Counted from the stretch's first letter, positions 1 to 11,378 are shown. The stretch is DNA of 64,000 bases from Guptibacillus hwajinpoensis (GCA_016841765.1 JAENYN010000013.1:1-64000); one strand, 5' to 3'. Numbers and translations are program-made. The notes: a model not told the origin generated them from the sequence alone.

Positions 1-104
1 GAAGAAAATGGGTTTTTATTTTCGAGGAGTCGAGTGTCTTCCGCTCCATTCCACTTGTTTTTAAAAAGAGTATGGAAAATCAAAAGATTTAGTGAAGAGA
101 GTAA

Positions 105-168
105 ATAAAAACCCGAACGGTCAGGCGTAAGATTTATTGAAATCTCACCTAATCGTTCGGGTTTATCA
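105..168 (-). terminator. Rho-independent terminator of ackA
   Basis: AAACCCGAACG...CGTTCGGGTTT inverted repeat downstream of ackA. Confidence 0.7.
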
Positions 169-249
169 CTAGCTGAAATACTTATGTCCCAGCCTCTGGT
201 TCTTGTAGTATATTATTTTTCCACCATTTAACGGCGGGCCTCTTTCATG

Positions 250-1443
250 TTAGTCAGTCAAACCGTACTTAACCGCATCACGGGCGATTACGACTTCTTC
301 ATTTGTCGGGATGACAATCACCTTTACTGGTGAATGCGGATAGTTGAGGAACGCTTCTTCACCGCGTGTCTGGTTCAATGAAGGATCCCAGTATACACCC
401 ATGAACTCCAGGCCGCGCAGTACACGCTCGCGGACAACGGTTGAATTCTCACCGATTCCGGCCGTGAAAATGATGGCATCTACGCCATGCATTCTTGCAG
501 CATACGAACCGATATACTTATGAATATGCTCGGCAAACAGGCTGAGCGCCAATTCAGCGCGCTTGTTGCCATCCTGAACAGCGGCTTCGATATCACGAAG
601 ATCGCTTGAGAAACCTGTGACACCAAGCAGTCCGCTATTCTTATTCAGTATAGTCAGCACTTCTTCGGCGCTTTTCCCCGTCTTTTCCATAATATATGGA
701 ATGAGGGCAGGGTCGATATCACCTGAACGGGTTCCCATTGTCAAGCCGGAGAGCGGAGTGAAACCCATGGACGTGTCAATGGATTTTCCGCCTTCCACGG
801 CGGCTACACTCGCTCCATTTCCAAGATGGCAGGAAATGAGGCGAAGCTGCTCAAGCGGGCGGCCGAGCAGTTCTGCCGCACGTTCAGTCACATACTTATG
901 GGAAGTTCCGTGGAATCCGTATTTGCGGATGCCGTATTCTTCATAGTATTCGTACGGCAAGCTGTACATATAAGCTTGCTCAGGCATCGTTTGATGGAAT
1001 GCCGTATCAAAAACAGCTACTGCCGGTACATCAGGCAAAATTTCTTTGAATGCTTTGATGCCGACAATATTGGCCGGATTGTGAAGCGGAGCCAGTTCAC
1101 TTTTGGACTCGATTCTATCCAGAATACGGTCTGTAATCAGTACCGAATCATTGAACTCCTCACCGCCGTGAACAACCCGATGGCCGATGCCGTCAATTTC
1201 GTCATAAGATGAAATGATATTGTGGCTGATCAGCTTATCGAGCAGCATTTTAACCGCAACCGAATGGTCAGGGATATCTGTAACTTCTTTGACTTTTTCA
1301 CCTTCGACTGTAATGGTGAAAATACCATCCTCAAGCCCGATCCGTTCCACAAGGCCTTTGGTGATGACTCTCTCTTCAGGCATAACAAACAGTTGGAATT
1401 TCAGTGAAGAACTCCCGGCATTAATCGCTAAAACGTTAGACAT
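250..1443 (-). CDS. ackA: Acetate kinase
   Basis: 397-aa ORF; N-term [16 protein letters not shown] and [10 protein letters not shown] motifs typical of acetate kinase. Confidence 0.97.
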   Translation of the reverse strand: MSNVLAINAGSSSLKFQLFVMPEERVITKGLVERIGLEDGIFTITVEGEKVKEVTDIPDHSVAVKMLLDKLISHNIISSYDEIDGIGHRVVHGGEEFNDSVLITDRILDRIESKSELAPLHNPANIVGIKAFKEILPDVPAVAVFDTAFHQTMPEQAYMYSLPYEYYEEYGIRKYGFHGTSHKYVTERAAELLGRPLEQLRLISCHLGNGASVAAVEGGKSIDTSMGFTPLSGLTMGTRSGDIDPALIPYIMEKTGKSAEEVLTILNKNSGLLGVTGFSSDLRDIEAAVQDGNKRAELALSLFAEHIHKYIGSYAARMHGVDAIIFTAGIGENSTVVRERVLRGLEFMGVYWDPSLNQTRGEEAFLNYPHSPVKVIVIPTNEEVVIARDAVKYGLTD

Positions 1444-1605
1444 ATATATGACTCTCCTTTTTCAGTCCTTCTGCTCTATTTTTCCTTTTTTAGAAACCGA
1501 TAGATAAAACTGACTATATCATTTAAACACTCGGAAACACGTATTGCAAGAAGGAGGAAGCCATGTTACCGTTTTCGTCAAAAACTCTTTATTTTCAGAA
1601 AGGCA

Positions 1606-2607
1606 TTAATTGGCATTTCCGCTAAAATATTCAGCAAACCATCGATTGATCCTGTCAATCATTCCTGCCATTGCGGTTTTATTTGAAAAAGACGGCATTT
1701 CTGCGAGCAGTGCCTGTTTCGGTACATTGGTATTCTTACCTTTTTTCTGCAAAACAAGAATACTTTTTGCCATTTGCTCACTTTTAAACATCGATTTCGG
1801 CAGTTGCAGCAGCCCGAGAATGTGCACATGTTCTTTGAGGAACTTGTTTAACTTATCTGCCTCTTCGCTTTCAAACAAAAAGTTCGGGATCAAGAAAACC
1901 AGATATCCGCCTTCTTTCGTGTAATTGAGACTTTGTTCAATGAAAAGATGGTGGGCAAAGGAATGGCCCTTATCCGCCTGTAATGTGAAAGAGGCTGCTC
2001 TTGCATCATCCGGATAGTAACCGACCGGCAAGTCACTGACAACAGCATCGACCGGATCAAGCAGCAGCGGCTGCAGACTGTCCTGGTTGAATAGTTCAAT
2101 AGGCTGATACTGCCAATTAGCATTCATATAGGCCAGTCTGATGAGCGTTTCGTCAATCTCGCTCCCAAATGCAGAAAACTGCTTATTCTCCGCACTGCCT
2201 GTCACCGCCATCAGCAAATTGCCGATTCCAAGAGCCGGGTCAAAAACTCTGATTTGTTCCCTGTTTTCCGTTAATTTATTCAAGAGATAACCGATGAAAA
2301 CCGCAACTGCATCAGGAGTCACCATATGATTTTGCTGAGTGGCATCTTTCATCCCTTTCAACACTGCCAGCCCGAACGCTTTTCGTTTCTCCTCCTTCCC
2401 GAAGTCCTCCAGGGCAACCTGATCATATATTTTTTGGAGTTTTCGGGAAGAAAGATCATTCAGCTCCTGTAAAACCCTGCCTTCATACAGGTTTTCCGCC
2501 GTTTCAGCGAGAGCATCCAGGTAAACGGTATCCAATTCTTCGGCGAGCAGCTGCGCAGACTCGTCCATTACTTGAAAAAGTTTTTCCATGTTCGTCAATT
2601 CATTCAT
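1606..2607 (-). CDS. ytxK: Class I SAM-dependent methyltransferase, YtxK family
   Basis: N6-adenine-methylase-like DPALGIGNLL and SDLPVGYYP motifs; start trimmed to MNELTNMEKL, preceded by GGAGG. Confidence 0.85.
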   Translation of the reverse strand: MNELTNMEKLFQVMDESAQLLAEELDTVYLDALAETAENLYEGRVLQELNDLSSRKLQKIYDQVALEDFGKEEKRKAFGLAVLKGMKDATQQNHMVTPDAVAVFIGYLLNKLTENREQIRVFDPALGIGNLLMAVTGSAENKQFSAFGSEIDETLIRLAYMNANWQYQPIELFNQDSLQPLLLDPVDAVVSDLPVGYYPDDARAASFTLQADKGHSFAHHLFIEQSLNYTKEGGYLVFLIPNFLFESEEADKLNKFLKEHVHILGLLQLPKSMFKSEQMAKSILVLQKKGKNTNVPKQALLAEMPSFSNKTAMAGMIDRINRWFAEYFSGNAN

Positions 2608-2817
2608 TTCCGTACCTCCGTTTTCATCTCTAATAAGCCATTTTATCAAATTAAACACCACTTTTAAAATGCCCGGGCCTGCAAGGGATGTACCGCTGCT
2701 TGATGCCGATTCTTCGAGCAACTTTATTCGCCGACTGGCAATCCTTTCGAAGAGACAGCCGTCTTTATAGCCACTTTGCCAAAACCTCTATTGGGGACAA
2801 CTTCCTACACGAATAAA

Positions 2818-2853
2818 AAAAGAGAAGCCGCCGTCCGGCAGCTTCTCTTTTGA
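2818..2853 (-). terminator. Terminator of tpx
   Basis: AAGAGAAGCcGCCGTCCGGCaGCTTCTCTTTT hairpin. Confidence 0.75.
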
Positions 2854-2859
2854 TTATTT

Positions 2860-3360
2860 TCAGAGGGCTTTTTTGGCAGCTTCAAGAGCGGCTTCATAGT
2901 CAGGGTGATCTGTTGCTTCACTTACATATTCGGTATGGACAACTTTGTTATTCCCATCAACGACAAAAACTGCCCTTGTCAACAGCCTTAATTCTTCAAT
3001 CGCAACCCCGTAAGCTTTGCCGAAGGATAAATCCCGATGGTCGGAGAGCGTAGTGACCTGTTCAAGTCCGCTTGCCCCGCACCAGCGTTTCTGGGCAAAA
3101 GGAAGATCTGCGCTGAACGTATAAACGGTGACACCATCAAGGGTGGCTGCCTCTTCATTGAATTTCCGGGTCTGCTGATCGCATACCGGCGTATCAAGCG
3201 ACGGCACAACACTGAAGATCCGAACTTTTCCTTTTGTATCCTCAAGGGTGAACGACGATAAATCGTTGGCCAGCACGTTAAAATCCGGTGCTTTATCCCC
3301 TTCCTTTACTTCATTTCCGAGCAACGTGACAGGGTTGCCTTTGAACTTTACGTTTGCCAA
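2860..3360 (-). CDS. tpx: Thiol peroxidase
   Basis: [24 protein letters not shown]...[20 protein letters not shown]; likely TTG start at 3360 with upstream GGGAGGG. Confidence 0.93.
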   Translation of the reverse strand: MANVKFKGNPVTLLGNEVKEGDKAPDFNVLANDLSSFTLEDTKGKVRIFSVVPSLDTPVCDQQTRKFNEEAATLDGVTVYTFSADLPFAQKRWCGASGLEQVTTLSDHRDLSFGKAYGVAIEELRLLTRAVFVVDGNNKVVHTEYVSEATDHPDYEAALEAAKKAL

Positions 3361-3559
3361 TGAAATCCCTCCCATTTTTATTGTATGTACAGTGTTAAAT
3401 ATATCGGTGCCGGGCCGGATTTTCAAATAATAAGCCGTGGGAGCCCGGTTTATTTTTTAAAAATCACGGAATGCCCCTGAATAAAATGGAGCGGATATTA
3501 GATTGCCCCCGTAAAATGCTGAATCAGCCCCCAGGTGGAAGAAGGCTTCATCGATTTGA

Positions 3560-4120
3560 TAGAACACAAACCACTTCAATTTTAACTAAAATGCCCAGAG
3601 AACTAGACAAAATTCACTGAATGAAGGCCTTTATCCGGCCACAGAGTTTTTCAACCGAGAAGTTCATTTAAAATGAACGTGCTAATCATCCTGATATAGG
3701 AGGGTATATTTTAAAAAAGCTTTTTTTCTTTTATAAGTTGCTTTTTTTCTTTTTATTTTTGTTTTTTTCTTTTTTAAAGATTTTTTTCTTTTTAAAAAAC
3801 AATTTTTTCTTTTATTCCAATATTTCTAAAGGACCCGTATAAGTGGGAAGCTAACTCCATCCCTGCAAAGAAGAGGGCGCATGCTCAAAACAATTTCACA
3901 TCAAACTAAAGCAAATGCTCAAGAACCAAACAAAATTATCTGGCTTTAGGACCATTTTCCGGCCAGTGTGCTTTTCAACTGGCTACATTCATTTCAGGAA
4001 GCGGACTTCTCCTCCGTATTCAGAAGGATATCTTAAAAAAACAGCATTTTTCTTTTTATTTACGCTTTTTTCTTTCAAAGATGGCTCTTTTATATTCTAA
4101 AATCGGCCTTTTTCTGTTTC
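3560..4120. repeat. Tandem duplication (~323-bp offset) carrying T-tract arrays with ~20-21 bp spacing
   Basis: GAACTAGACAAAATT... at 3600 and GAACCAAACAAAATT... at 3923, both with TCCGGCCA, TTTTCAAC, TTCATTT and TTAAAAAA landmarks in the same order, each leading into T(5-7)CTTTT runs. Confidence 0.75.
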
Positions 4121-4162
4121 CCAGTACGCAACAACATCACTTTTCACATTATCAATCATGAA

Positions 4163-4198
4163 AAAAACCGGCTGCCAAAAGCAGCCGGCTGAAACGTT
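4163..4198 (-). terminator. Terminator of ytfJ
   Basis: AACCGGCTGCCAAAAGCAGCCGGCT hairpin. Confidence 0.75.
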
Positions 4199-4199
4199 C

Positions 4200-4679
4200 T
4201 TATATTCCAGGATCATGCATTTTCCCTTCGTTTGCATCCCTGCCTGAAGTGCGGCCGGTTGAATTTTTGTTGCCGCCCATCATTTGCTGGAGCTTTTCCG
4301 CTGCCTGCGGTGCAAAGTCAAGAATCTTTTCAAACAAGTGGGTGCTTTCATCAAGATGCACCATTTTTACGCCGTGTGAATTAACGATCAAAAAAGCGAT
4401 AGGTGTAATAGACACACCCGCACCGCTTCCCCCTCCGAATGGATGGGCTTGCTGTTCCCCGCCTGCCGAGCGCGGAGCACTGTCGACCTGGAACTCACTT
4501 CCGCCTGAAGCAAAACCGAAACCGACCTTTGAAACGGTCAAAATGACGCTTCCATCCGGTGTTTCAACAGGATCACCGATAATGGTATTGACATCGATCA
4601 TTTCTTTTAAGTTTTCCATAGCCGTAGTCATTAAGCCCTGGATTGGATGTTCTGCCATGGCTGCCGCCTCCCTTTCCAA
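4200..4679 (-). CDS. ytfJ: Sporulation protein YtfJ (GerW family)
   Basis: HPIQGLMTTAMENLKEMIDVNTIIGDPVETPDG...GGGSGAGVSITPIAFLI. Confidence 0.93.
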   Translation of the reverse strand: MEREAAAMAEHPIQGLMTTAMENLKEMIDVNTIIGDPVETPDGSVILTVSKVGFGFASGGSEFQVDSAPRSAGGEQQAHPFGGGSGAGVSITPIAFLIVNSHGVKMVHLDESTHLFEKILDFAPQAAEKLQQMMGGNKNSTGRTSGRDANEGKMHDPGI

Positions 4680-5302
4680 TATTTAAGAATCTTTAACGCC
4701 GCGCCAATAGCATTTCCAATCCGAAAGGAAAAAATACACTCGAACCTCGTATCAAGGGCACGTTCATTGAATAACGGAATTACCTGCAAATCCGGTTTAG
4801 CCTTCAAGTCCATGAAAATGCTGATGAATCCGGCGATATTGCCTTTTACAGACCAGGCCGCACCATAAAGGATGGCTGTTTCGGCTGCATCCCCCGTACC
4901 GATGCGGCTGTGCCATGCTAACCTTGTCACACTTACCTTACTGAGAAAATGTCGGACGATATTTTTGAAGTGTGAAACATGGTTGACGAATTCTTTCGCC
5001 CTGTCAATCTGGTTCTTAATGGTCTGCAAAGAGAATTTCACTTCTTTCTCTTTTGCTGATTGATCGGGTTTTTTCCCGGGTTTTTGTTCCTCTTTTATGA
5101 CAAACTCATCCTCTTCGTTGTTCCATGTCATCAGCGGGATATCCAGGGTATAGGAAAGGAGCCCTTTCCAAATTTGAAAAGTGGCAGTTAAGGCATCATT
5201 GTTCCGGGACCGTTTATAGTTCAGTTTGACGGTCAATTTCGTGAAAATAAGTATAAAAATAATGGCAATCAATATGCCAAGGATAATGCCGAGCCATCTC
5301 AT
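4631..5302 (-). CDS. DUF2953 family membrane protein (YtfI-like)
   Basis: N-terminal TM helix MRWLGIILGILIAIIFILIF; location next to ytfJ. Confidence 0.8.
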   Translation of the reverse strand: MRWLGIILGILIAIIFILIFTKLTVKLNYKRSRNNDALTATFQIWKGLLSYTLDIPLMTWNNEEDEFVIKEEQKPGKKPDQSAKEKEVKFSLQTIKNQIDRAKEFVNHVSHFKNIVRHFLSKVSVTRLAWHSRIGTGDAAETAILYGAAWSVKGNIAGFISIFMDLKAKPDLQVIPLFNERALDTRFECIFSFRIGNAIGAALKILKYWKGRRQPWQNIQSRA

Positions 5303-5384
5303 CTTTATTCCTCCCTGTCCCATTATCGGCAAAAACGGGAAAGAATAAACCCGCTGCACGGGACAGCGGGCCGTTCACTCTCTA

Positions 5385-5873
5385 TCATCTTTTCGTCAAT
5401 ACCACAACCGTGTCGGCAAAATAATCATGAAACCCTTTCTTCTTTTTCGAAAATGCGACTGCCAAAAAACCGATGAATAAAAGTGTCTTGGCTATGAATT
5501 TGCCGATCACTTCACGGATCAGGACATCGTTCCAGGTCAAAACTTCATGCCGTTCCGATAACACCTTTAGTCCGAATACCATTTTTCCAAGTGTCTGGCC
5601 GTACAGTTTCGTCATGACGGTGAAGTACGTATACATCACGATTGCAGTTGCGACAGCAGCAGGGGCAAACATGCTGTCCTGGACCAGAGGCAGTTCACTA
5701 TATCGAAGGACCGGATAAATGATGATCCGATTCAGGCTTCCGATAACAATGAGGTCGAGCAAATACGCCCAAAAACGCATCCAAAACCCTCCATACAGGG
5801 TATCGTCGATTGTTTCAGGCCTGGTGTCTTCTGAACCTGCCATATCATTTATGGTTGTATCCATTGTCGGCAC
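5385..5873 (-). CDS. RDD family membrane protein (YteJ-like)
   Basis: GGFWMRFWAYLLDLIVIGSL RDD signature and GQTLGKMVFGLKV. Confidence 0.88.
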   Translation of the reverse strand: MPTMDTTINDMAGSEDTRPETIDDTLYGGFWMRFWAYLLDLIVIGSLNRIIIYPVLRYSELPLVQDSMFAPAAVATAIVMYTYFTVMTKLYGQTLGKMVFGLKVLSERHEVLTWNDVLIREVIGKFIAKTLLFIGFLAVAFSKKKKGFHDYFADTVVVLTKR

Positions 5874-5879
5874 CCTCCT

Positions 5880-6896
5880 CTACCTCGCATACAGGTACAT
5901 CATACGCGGACTGTTTGATTCAGAAGCTAGCTTCAGCAGAAGCTGTGTTTCAGCATCTTTCGTGAATAGCTTTCCTGCAGTCATTTCTAGAACCGAACCG
6001 AAACCCGTATTGTTTTTGTATTCAAACACAGTGGCACCGGCCAGTTTGTGATCTTTTTTCATTGCGGCAATTGTGTCATCAAGGTATCCGAATTCATCAA
6101 TAAGGTTGAGTTTTTTAGCCTGTTTGCCGTCATACACACGGCCATCCGCGACTTCATACACCTTTTCCCGGGGAATCTCCCTGCCCTCTGTTATGACATC
6201 GACAAAGCTTTCATAAGAATTGTTGACCATCGACTGCAAAATTTTCCGCTCTTCTTCTGTCATTTCACGGTTTGGTGACATGATGTCCTTATGTGGCCCG
6301 CTTTTGATCGTCTCAAATTCAACCCCCAATTTCTTGGCCAGCTCACCATAATTGAGGCCCTGCATGATGACGCCGAGCGACCCGGTCAGCGTTTCCGGGC
6401 TGGCAAAGATTTTATCGGCGGGTGTAGAAATATAATATCCTCCCGAAGCTGCTATGCTGCCCATTACCACGTAAATCGGCTTATCGTATTTTTCTTTTAT
6501 CCCGGTGAGACGGTCATGAATCTCGGCGCTTTCGGCTACGCCTCCGCCCGGTGAATTAATATGTAAGATGATGCCGCCAACCGCTTTGTCTTCGGCAGCC
6601 TGATCCAGCTTTTCCAAAAACGAACGGTGATGGTATCCGACCGGTTGTAAAAACGAATTGGCATCGCCGGTATCCTGGATGGTGCCGTTCACATGCAATA
6701 CGGCAATCTTTTTGTCCTGGGACCCCTTTTCAAGAACTTTTTCTTCAAATTTTTCCTCTCCGCCAAAAAACAAACTGTCCTGGAAACCAGTTAAATTTGC
6801 GCTGGCAAGGGAAGATATGAATTGTACGCCGATGGAAAACAGGAACAATACAGCTGCAATCCCTAGCGCAAGCCATCTTTTCTTATCCATTTTCAT
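5880..6896 (-). CDS. sppA: Signal peptide peptidase SppA
   Basis: [44 protein letters not shown]49 motifs. Confidence 0.95.
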   Translation of the reverse strand: MKMDKKRWLALGIAAVLFLFSIGVQFISSLASANLTGFQDSLFFGGEEKFEEKVLEKGSQDKKIAVLHVNGTIQDTGDANSFLQPVGYHHRSFLEKLDQAAEDKAVGGIILHINSPGGGVAESAEIHDRLTGIKEKYDKPIYVVMGSIAASGGYYISTPADKIFASPETLTGSLGVIMQGLNYGELAKKLGVEFETIKSGPHKDIMSPNREMTEEERKILQSMVNNSYESFVDVITEGREIPREKVYEVADGRVYDGKQAKKLNLIDEFGYLDDTIAAMKKDHKLAGATVFEYKNNTGFGSVLEMTAGKLFTKDAETQLLLKLASESNSPRMMYLYAR

Positions 6897-7136
6897 CCTC
6901 CTGGTTGTCTTGAATAGTGTTGAAAATCGTGCCTCGTCCTATGGGATTTCGTGAAGTGGTGCAGATAATTGAATGAGGTGTATCAATATCTTTTTAAAGT
7001 GTATCAAAAAATGAAATGTATTCCCATTCCTGCATTCCCGGCAGGCAATAAAGCAAACGGGAAGGACTTTTTCAGAAAAAAGAGAATGTATAAATTAAGA
7101 GGATAGCCGATTCTATACATAAGGGGGAAATACAGG

Positions 7137-7943
7137 ATGCCAAATCGCAGAAATGTATACTTACACTATCATCCGGATGAACTGACAAAGGATCAAGTCG
7201 AGGAACTCAGCCGAATCGGAGAAAAATTTGAATTTAACATGATCACAGATCACAGGGATGCCAATATCATTGTAAGCATCGGAGGGGACGGCGCCTTTTT
7301 GCAAGCCGTCCGCAAAACGGGCTTTCGCGATGATGTATTATACGCAGGCATTACATCAACCGGAGAACACCGCCTGTATTCCGACTTCAGCCTTCAGGGA
7401 GTGGAAAAGTCCCTGGACACCATCCTGGATTCCGAAATCGAAGTCAGGCGCTATCCAATAATAGATGTCACCATCGATGGGCATACATCTTTCAAATGCA
7501 TGAATGAAGTGAGCATCAGGTCAAGCAATATCAAAACATTTGTCATCGATGTCTTTATTGATGATCTGCACTTTGAAACATTCAGAGGGGACGGGATGAT
7601 TGTTGCCACGCCAACAGGCAGCACGGCCTACAACAAATCCATAAATGGTGCAGTGGTGGATCCGCTCTTGCCCTGCATGCAGGTCAGCGAGCTTGCTTCC
7701 CTGAACAACAACCGTTATCGGACACTCGGCTCATCCTTTATCCTTGGTGGCCAGAGAAGCCTCACCCTAAAGCTGACGGAAAGAAACGGAGGAAATGACT
7801 TTCCTATTATCGGCATGGATAATGAAGCGCTCGGAATCCAGCATGTCGAGAAAATCAAAGTCGAATTGAGCGACCGCATCATCAAGACTGTCAAGCTGAA
7901 AAACAACTCCTTCTGGGAAAAAGTCAAACGGACCTTCCTTTAG
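7137..7943 (+). CDS. nadK: NAD kinase
   Basis: SIGGDGAFLQAV (GGDG) and ATPTGSTAYNKS motifs. Confidence 0.95.
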   Translation: MPNRRNVYLHYHPDELTKDQVEELSRIGEKFEFNMITDHRDANIIVSIGGDGAFLQAVRKTGFRDDVLYAGITSTGEHRLYSDFSLQGVEKSLDTILDSEIEVRRYPIIDVTIDGHTSFKCMNEVSIRSSNIKTFVIDVFIDDLHFETFRGDGMIVATPTGSTAYNKSINGAVVDPLLPCMQVSELASLNNNRYRTLGSSFILGGQRSLTLKLTERNGGNDFPIIGMDNEALGIQHVEKIKVELSDRIIKTVKLKNNSFWEKVKRTFL

Positions 7944-7967
7944 GCCGTTTTCATTAAGGCATAATAA

Positions 7968-7996
7968 GTACCCCCCGGCTTTTGCCGGGGGGTTCC
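7968..7996. terminator. Bidirectional terminator between nadK and the amidohydrolase
   Basis: ACCCCCCGGCttttGCCGGGGGGT. Confidence 0.8.
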
Positions 7997-9607
7997 TCAC
8001 TTTTCATACTGGATTGTATCATCAACAATCGTCATTTTAACCTGTGTATTGAGGATGTCATCAGCCGGGATGTTAAAAAGGTCACGGTCAAGAACAGTAA
8101 AATCGGCATGATGCCCGGACTTGATCAAGCCCCTTTCACTTTCTTCGCAAACTGCCTGTGCACTTCCAACCGTATATAGCCGGACAGCCTCGAAAGGTGA
8201 CAGCCGTTCATCCGGCAAATACGTTTCAGAGCCTCCGGGATGGCTGCGGGTGACCGCTGCATAAATTCCAAGCAGAGGGTCTGCCTCCTCGATTGGCGCA
8301 TCCGATCCTCCGGCACACAGGACACCGTTTTCCAGCATCGTTTTCCAGGCATATGAAAGGCGGATCCGCTCTTCTCCAAGCCGCTCGATCACCCAAGGAA
8401 AGTCGGAAAGAACAAACTGGGGCTGTATATCAATGATGCAAGGAAGTTTTTTGAGTCTTTCCAGCAAATCCTCTGTAAGGATTTGTCCATGTACGAACCT
8501 GTCCCTCTGTCCCGGCGCAGGCGGATTTGCTTCAACTGCATCAAGTGTCATCCTGAGAGCCTCGTCACCGATCGTGTGGACAGCAACCGGCATGTTATAG
8601 GACCGGGCATCCGAAACGATTGTTTCGAGCTCTTCCTGTGAATGCACCGGTACACCTGACGTTTCCGGAGCATCCGTATAGGGGGCACTCAATAAAGCGG
8701 TACGTCCCCCGAGGGCGCCGTCGGCAAAAATCTTAACCGATGTAAATCGGACAAACGGGGTTCCATCCATGTATCCGTATCCCTGCTGTGCCATGTCACC
8801 CGCTACTCCGTGATGGACGAGGAGGTCCGCCCGGAATTTGAGGTCATCGCCATCTATTACTTTTGTAAAAGCCCTGTATGTCCGGTCAAAACCTCCATAA
8901 TAATTCAGGTCTTCACTGTGTCCGCCGGTAAGCCCCCTTTTGAATAGATCGCTGATCGAAACACGCAGCGCTTTTTGGATATAGTCTTCCGAAACCCGGG
9001 GTACCGCAGCTTTCACAAGTTCCTGGGCGGTATCAAGCAAATAGCCGGTCGGTTCACCATCATGGTCTTTTACAATGATACCTCCTGGAGGGTTAGGTGT
9101 CTCTGATGTGATCCCGGCAAGCCGCAAAGCTTCAGAATTCACGAGGACAGCATGCCGGCAAACCCTCGTCAGCAGCATCGGGGCATGGGGAGCGATTTCG
9201 TCAAGCTCTTCCCTGTGGAATATTTTCCGGTCGACGAACCGGTTTTCATTCCAGCCTTCCCCGAGAATCCATTCTCCTGCCGATGTCTCTTCAGCTTTTT
9301 TACGCAGTTCAGCTGCCATTTCTCCTGATGATGAGCATTTCGAAAGGTCAAGCCTCAGCAATTTTTCACCATGGCCGATGATATGAAGGTGGCTGTCAGT
9401 AAAGCCAGGATACATAAAGCCGCCATCAAGGTTGACCTCGTTCTCAATCACCTCGTGATACCGCCCCTTCAAATCGCCGAGCGGTCCGCCTTCCACTATT
9501 TTCCCATTTTCTGTGACGACAGCTTCTACTGTGTCTGCTTCATTTTTCATTGTGTATATTGTTCCGCCAAAGTATAACGTGCCCATTTCTGACTGATCTC
9601 TCCTCAA
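7997..9607 (-). CDS. Amidohydrolase family protein (YtcJ-like)
   Basis: GGFMYPGFTDSHLHIIGHG metal-binding motif; VHTIGDEALRM; AGGSDAPIEEADP. Confidence 0.9.
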   Translation of the reverse strand: MRRDQSEMGTLYFGGTIYTMKNEADTVEAVVTENGKIVEGGPLGDLKGRYHEVIENEVNLDGGFMYPGFTDSHLHIIGHGEKLLRLDLSKCSSSGEMAAELRKKAEETSAGEWILGEGWNENRFVDRKIFHREELDEIAPHAPMLLTRVCRHAVLVNSEALRLAGITSETPNPPGGIIVKDHDGEPTGYLLDTAQELVKAAVPRVSEDYIQKALRVSISDLFKRGLTGGHSEDLNYYGGFDRTYRAFTKVIDGDDLKFRADLLVHHGVAGDMAQQGYGYMDGTPFVRFTSVKIFADGALGGRTALLSAPYTDAPETSGVPVHSQEELETIVSDARSYNMPVAVHTIGDEALRMTLDAVEANPPAPGQRDRFVHGQILTEDLLERLKKLPCIIDIQPQFVLSDFPWVIERLGEERIRLSYAWKTMLENGVLCAGGSDAPIEEADPLLGIYAAVTRSHPGGSETYLPDERLSPFEAVRLYTVGSAQAVCEESERGLIKSGHHADFTVLDRDLFNIPADDILNTQVKMTIVDDTIQYEK

Positions 9608-9639
9608 CTCATCTGTAAAGATTTTCTTATTATGATATC

Positions 9640-11214
9640 TTATTGGGCCTGTTTTTCCAACTCTTTTTGCCTCAATTCCACACGGCGGATTTTTCCGGAA
9701 GTCGTTTTCGGAAGCTCCTTCAGGAATTCAATTTGCCGCGGGTATTTATATGGTGCTGTCAATTCCTTGACATGATTTTGCAAGTCTTCTATCAGGCCGG
9801 ACTGGTCAGGGTCGGCATTGTCTTTCAGCACAATAAATGCTTTGACGACATGGCCCCTGATTTCATCCGGGCTCGCAACAACCGCACATTCGCTGACCAG
9901 GGGATGCTTCACAAGTGCGTCTTCCACCTCAAAAGGCCCGATCGTGTAACCCGAACTGATGATGATATCATCTCCGCGCCCTTCAAACCAGAAGTATCCG
10001 TCTTCATCCTTTTTCGCTTTATCGCCAGTCAAATACCAGTCTCCCCTGAACTGCATCGCCGTTCTTTCGGGGTCCTTATAATAGTTCTTGAACAAAGCGG
10101 GAGTATCCCGGTGGACAGCAATGTCCCCAACTTCACCGGTTTTGGCGGGTTCGCCGAATTCATTGATGACTTCAACCACGTTGCCAGGGGTCGGTCTTCC
10201 CATTGAGCCCGGCTTGATTTCCATGCCGTTCATAACGCCGACAAGCAATGTGTTTTCGGTTTGCCCGTACCCGTCACGGACATCGATGTCAAAATGCTTT
10301 TTGAATGTGTCAATGACTTCCCGGTTTAACGGCTCGCCGGCTGAGACGGCACTTTTTAAAGACGGCAGGGAATAGTCGCCGATGTTCTCCACTTTTGCCA
10401 TTAAGCGGTATTCAGTAGGCGTACAGCACAATACATTGATTTCATGCTGTTGGAGCAGCGACAAATATTTTTGCGGATCAAAGCGGCCGTGATAAACAAA
10501 TCCGGTCGCACCGCTGCCGAGTACCGATAAAAAAGGACTCCATATCCATTTTTGCCAGCCCGGGCCGGCCGTTGCCCATACTTTATCTTTTTCTTCAATA
10601 TCAAGCCAGCCTTTTGCAGCTGTCCGCAAATGTGCGTATGCCCAACCGTGTGTGTGCACGACACCTTTCGGCTGCCCGGTTGTGCCTGAAGTATAGGAAA
10701 GAAACGCCATATCATCACGGCTGGTATCCGCTTGCTCAAGTTTTCCGGCTGACGAGGCAATCCTGTCATCAAGACTCACCCATCCGTCTTTTGCTTTTCC
10801 AGCTGACATTTTGACAAAATCACCTTCAAGGCCTTCAAGCTGATCAGTGAATAGGTGATAAACAATGACACCTTTCACTTCACCGTGTGAAATCCGGTAT
10901 TGCAGATCCTTCTGCCGCAGCATTTCCGAACTTGGGATGACAACTAGGCCTGCTTTCAAAGCACCCAGGTACACAGCATAGGCATCGATCAGGCGGGGAA
11001 TCATGACAAGGACTTTGTCTCCTTTTTGAAGTCCTTCCCCAAGCAGCGCATTCCCTACTTTGTTGACACGCTCCATCAGGGAGGCATATGTAATGTCCTG
11101 TGACTGTCCCTTTTCATCCTCCCAGATAATCGCCGTTCTTTCTCCACCCGCAAATTTTTCCACTTCACTAGCCAAATTGTACTTCTCCGGTGCGATCAGC
11201 TCTTCCCTTTTCAT
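9640..11214 (-). CDS. AMP-forming acyl-CoA synthetase (MbcS/YtcI-like)
   Basis: AFLSYTSGTTGQPKGVVHTHG AMP-binding motif; PKTTSGKIRRVELR C-terminal motif. Confidence 0.88.
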   Translation of the reverse strand: MKREELIAPEKYNLASEVEKFAGGERTAIIWEDEKGQSQDITYASLMERVNKVGNALLGEGLQKGDKVLVMIPRLIDAYAVYLGALKAGLVVIPSSEMLRQKDLQYRISHGEVKGVIVYHLFTDQLEGLEGDFVKMSAGKAKDGWVSLDDRIASSAGKLEQADTSRDDMAFLSYTSGTTGQPKGVVHTHGWAYAHLRTAAKGWLDIEEKDKVWATAGPGWQKWIWSPFLSVLGSGATGFVYHGRFDPQKYLSLLQQHEINVLCCTPTEYRLMAKVENIGDYSLPSLKSAVSAGEPLNREVIDTFKKHFDIDVRDGYGQTENTLLVGVMNGMEIKPGSMGRPTPGNVVEVINEFGEPAKTGEVGDIAVHRDTPALFKNYYKDPERTAMQFRGDWYLTGDKAKKDEDGYFWFEGRGDDIIISSGYTIGPFEVEDALVKHPLVSECAVVASPDEIRGHVVKAFIVLKDNADPDQSGLIEDLQNHVKELTAPYKYPRQIEFLKELPKTTSGKIRRVELRQKELEKQAQ

Positions 11215-11378
11215 TTCAATCCCTCCATGTAAGCATTTACATTCCTATTGTACCAAATATCTAAAAATTTTAAATATTAAAATAACATATTATTTTAATA
11301 TAATTTTACACATAGAAAAGAGGAATGAGGTTTCCCTCATTCCTCTGCAGCCATTTTATTTATTTGTGGTGGTGCTGA

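Noticed and set aside
617-1507. Several plus-strand ORFs opposite ackA
   Set aside because: Antisense shadow ORFs of a well-supported gene; compositionally non-protein-like. The same applies to most other short ORFs in the supplied track.
9640-11214. Duplicate acetyl-CoA synthetase
   Set aside because: Same superfamily as acsA but clearly divergent; fits the MbcS/YtcI acyl-CoA synthetase position rather than a recent duplication.
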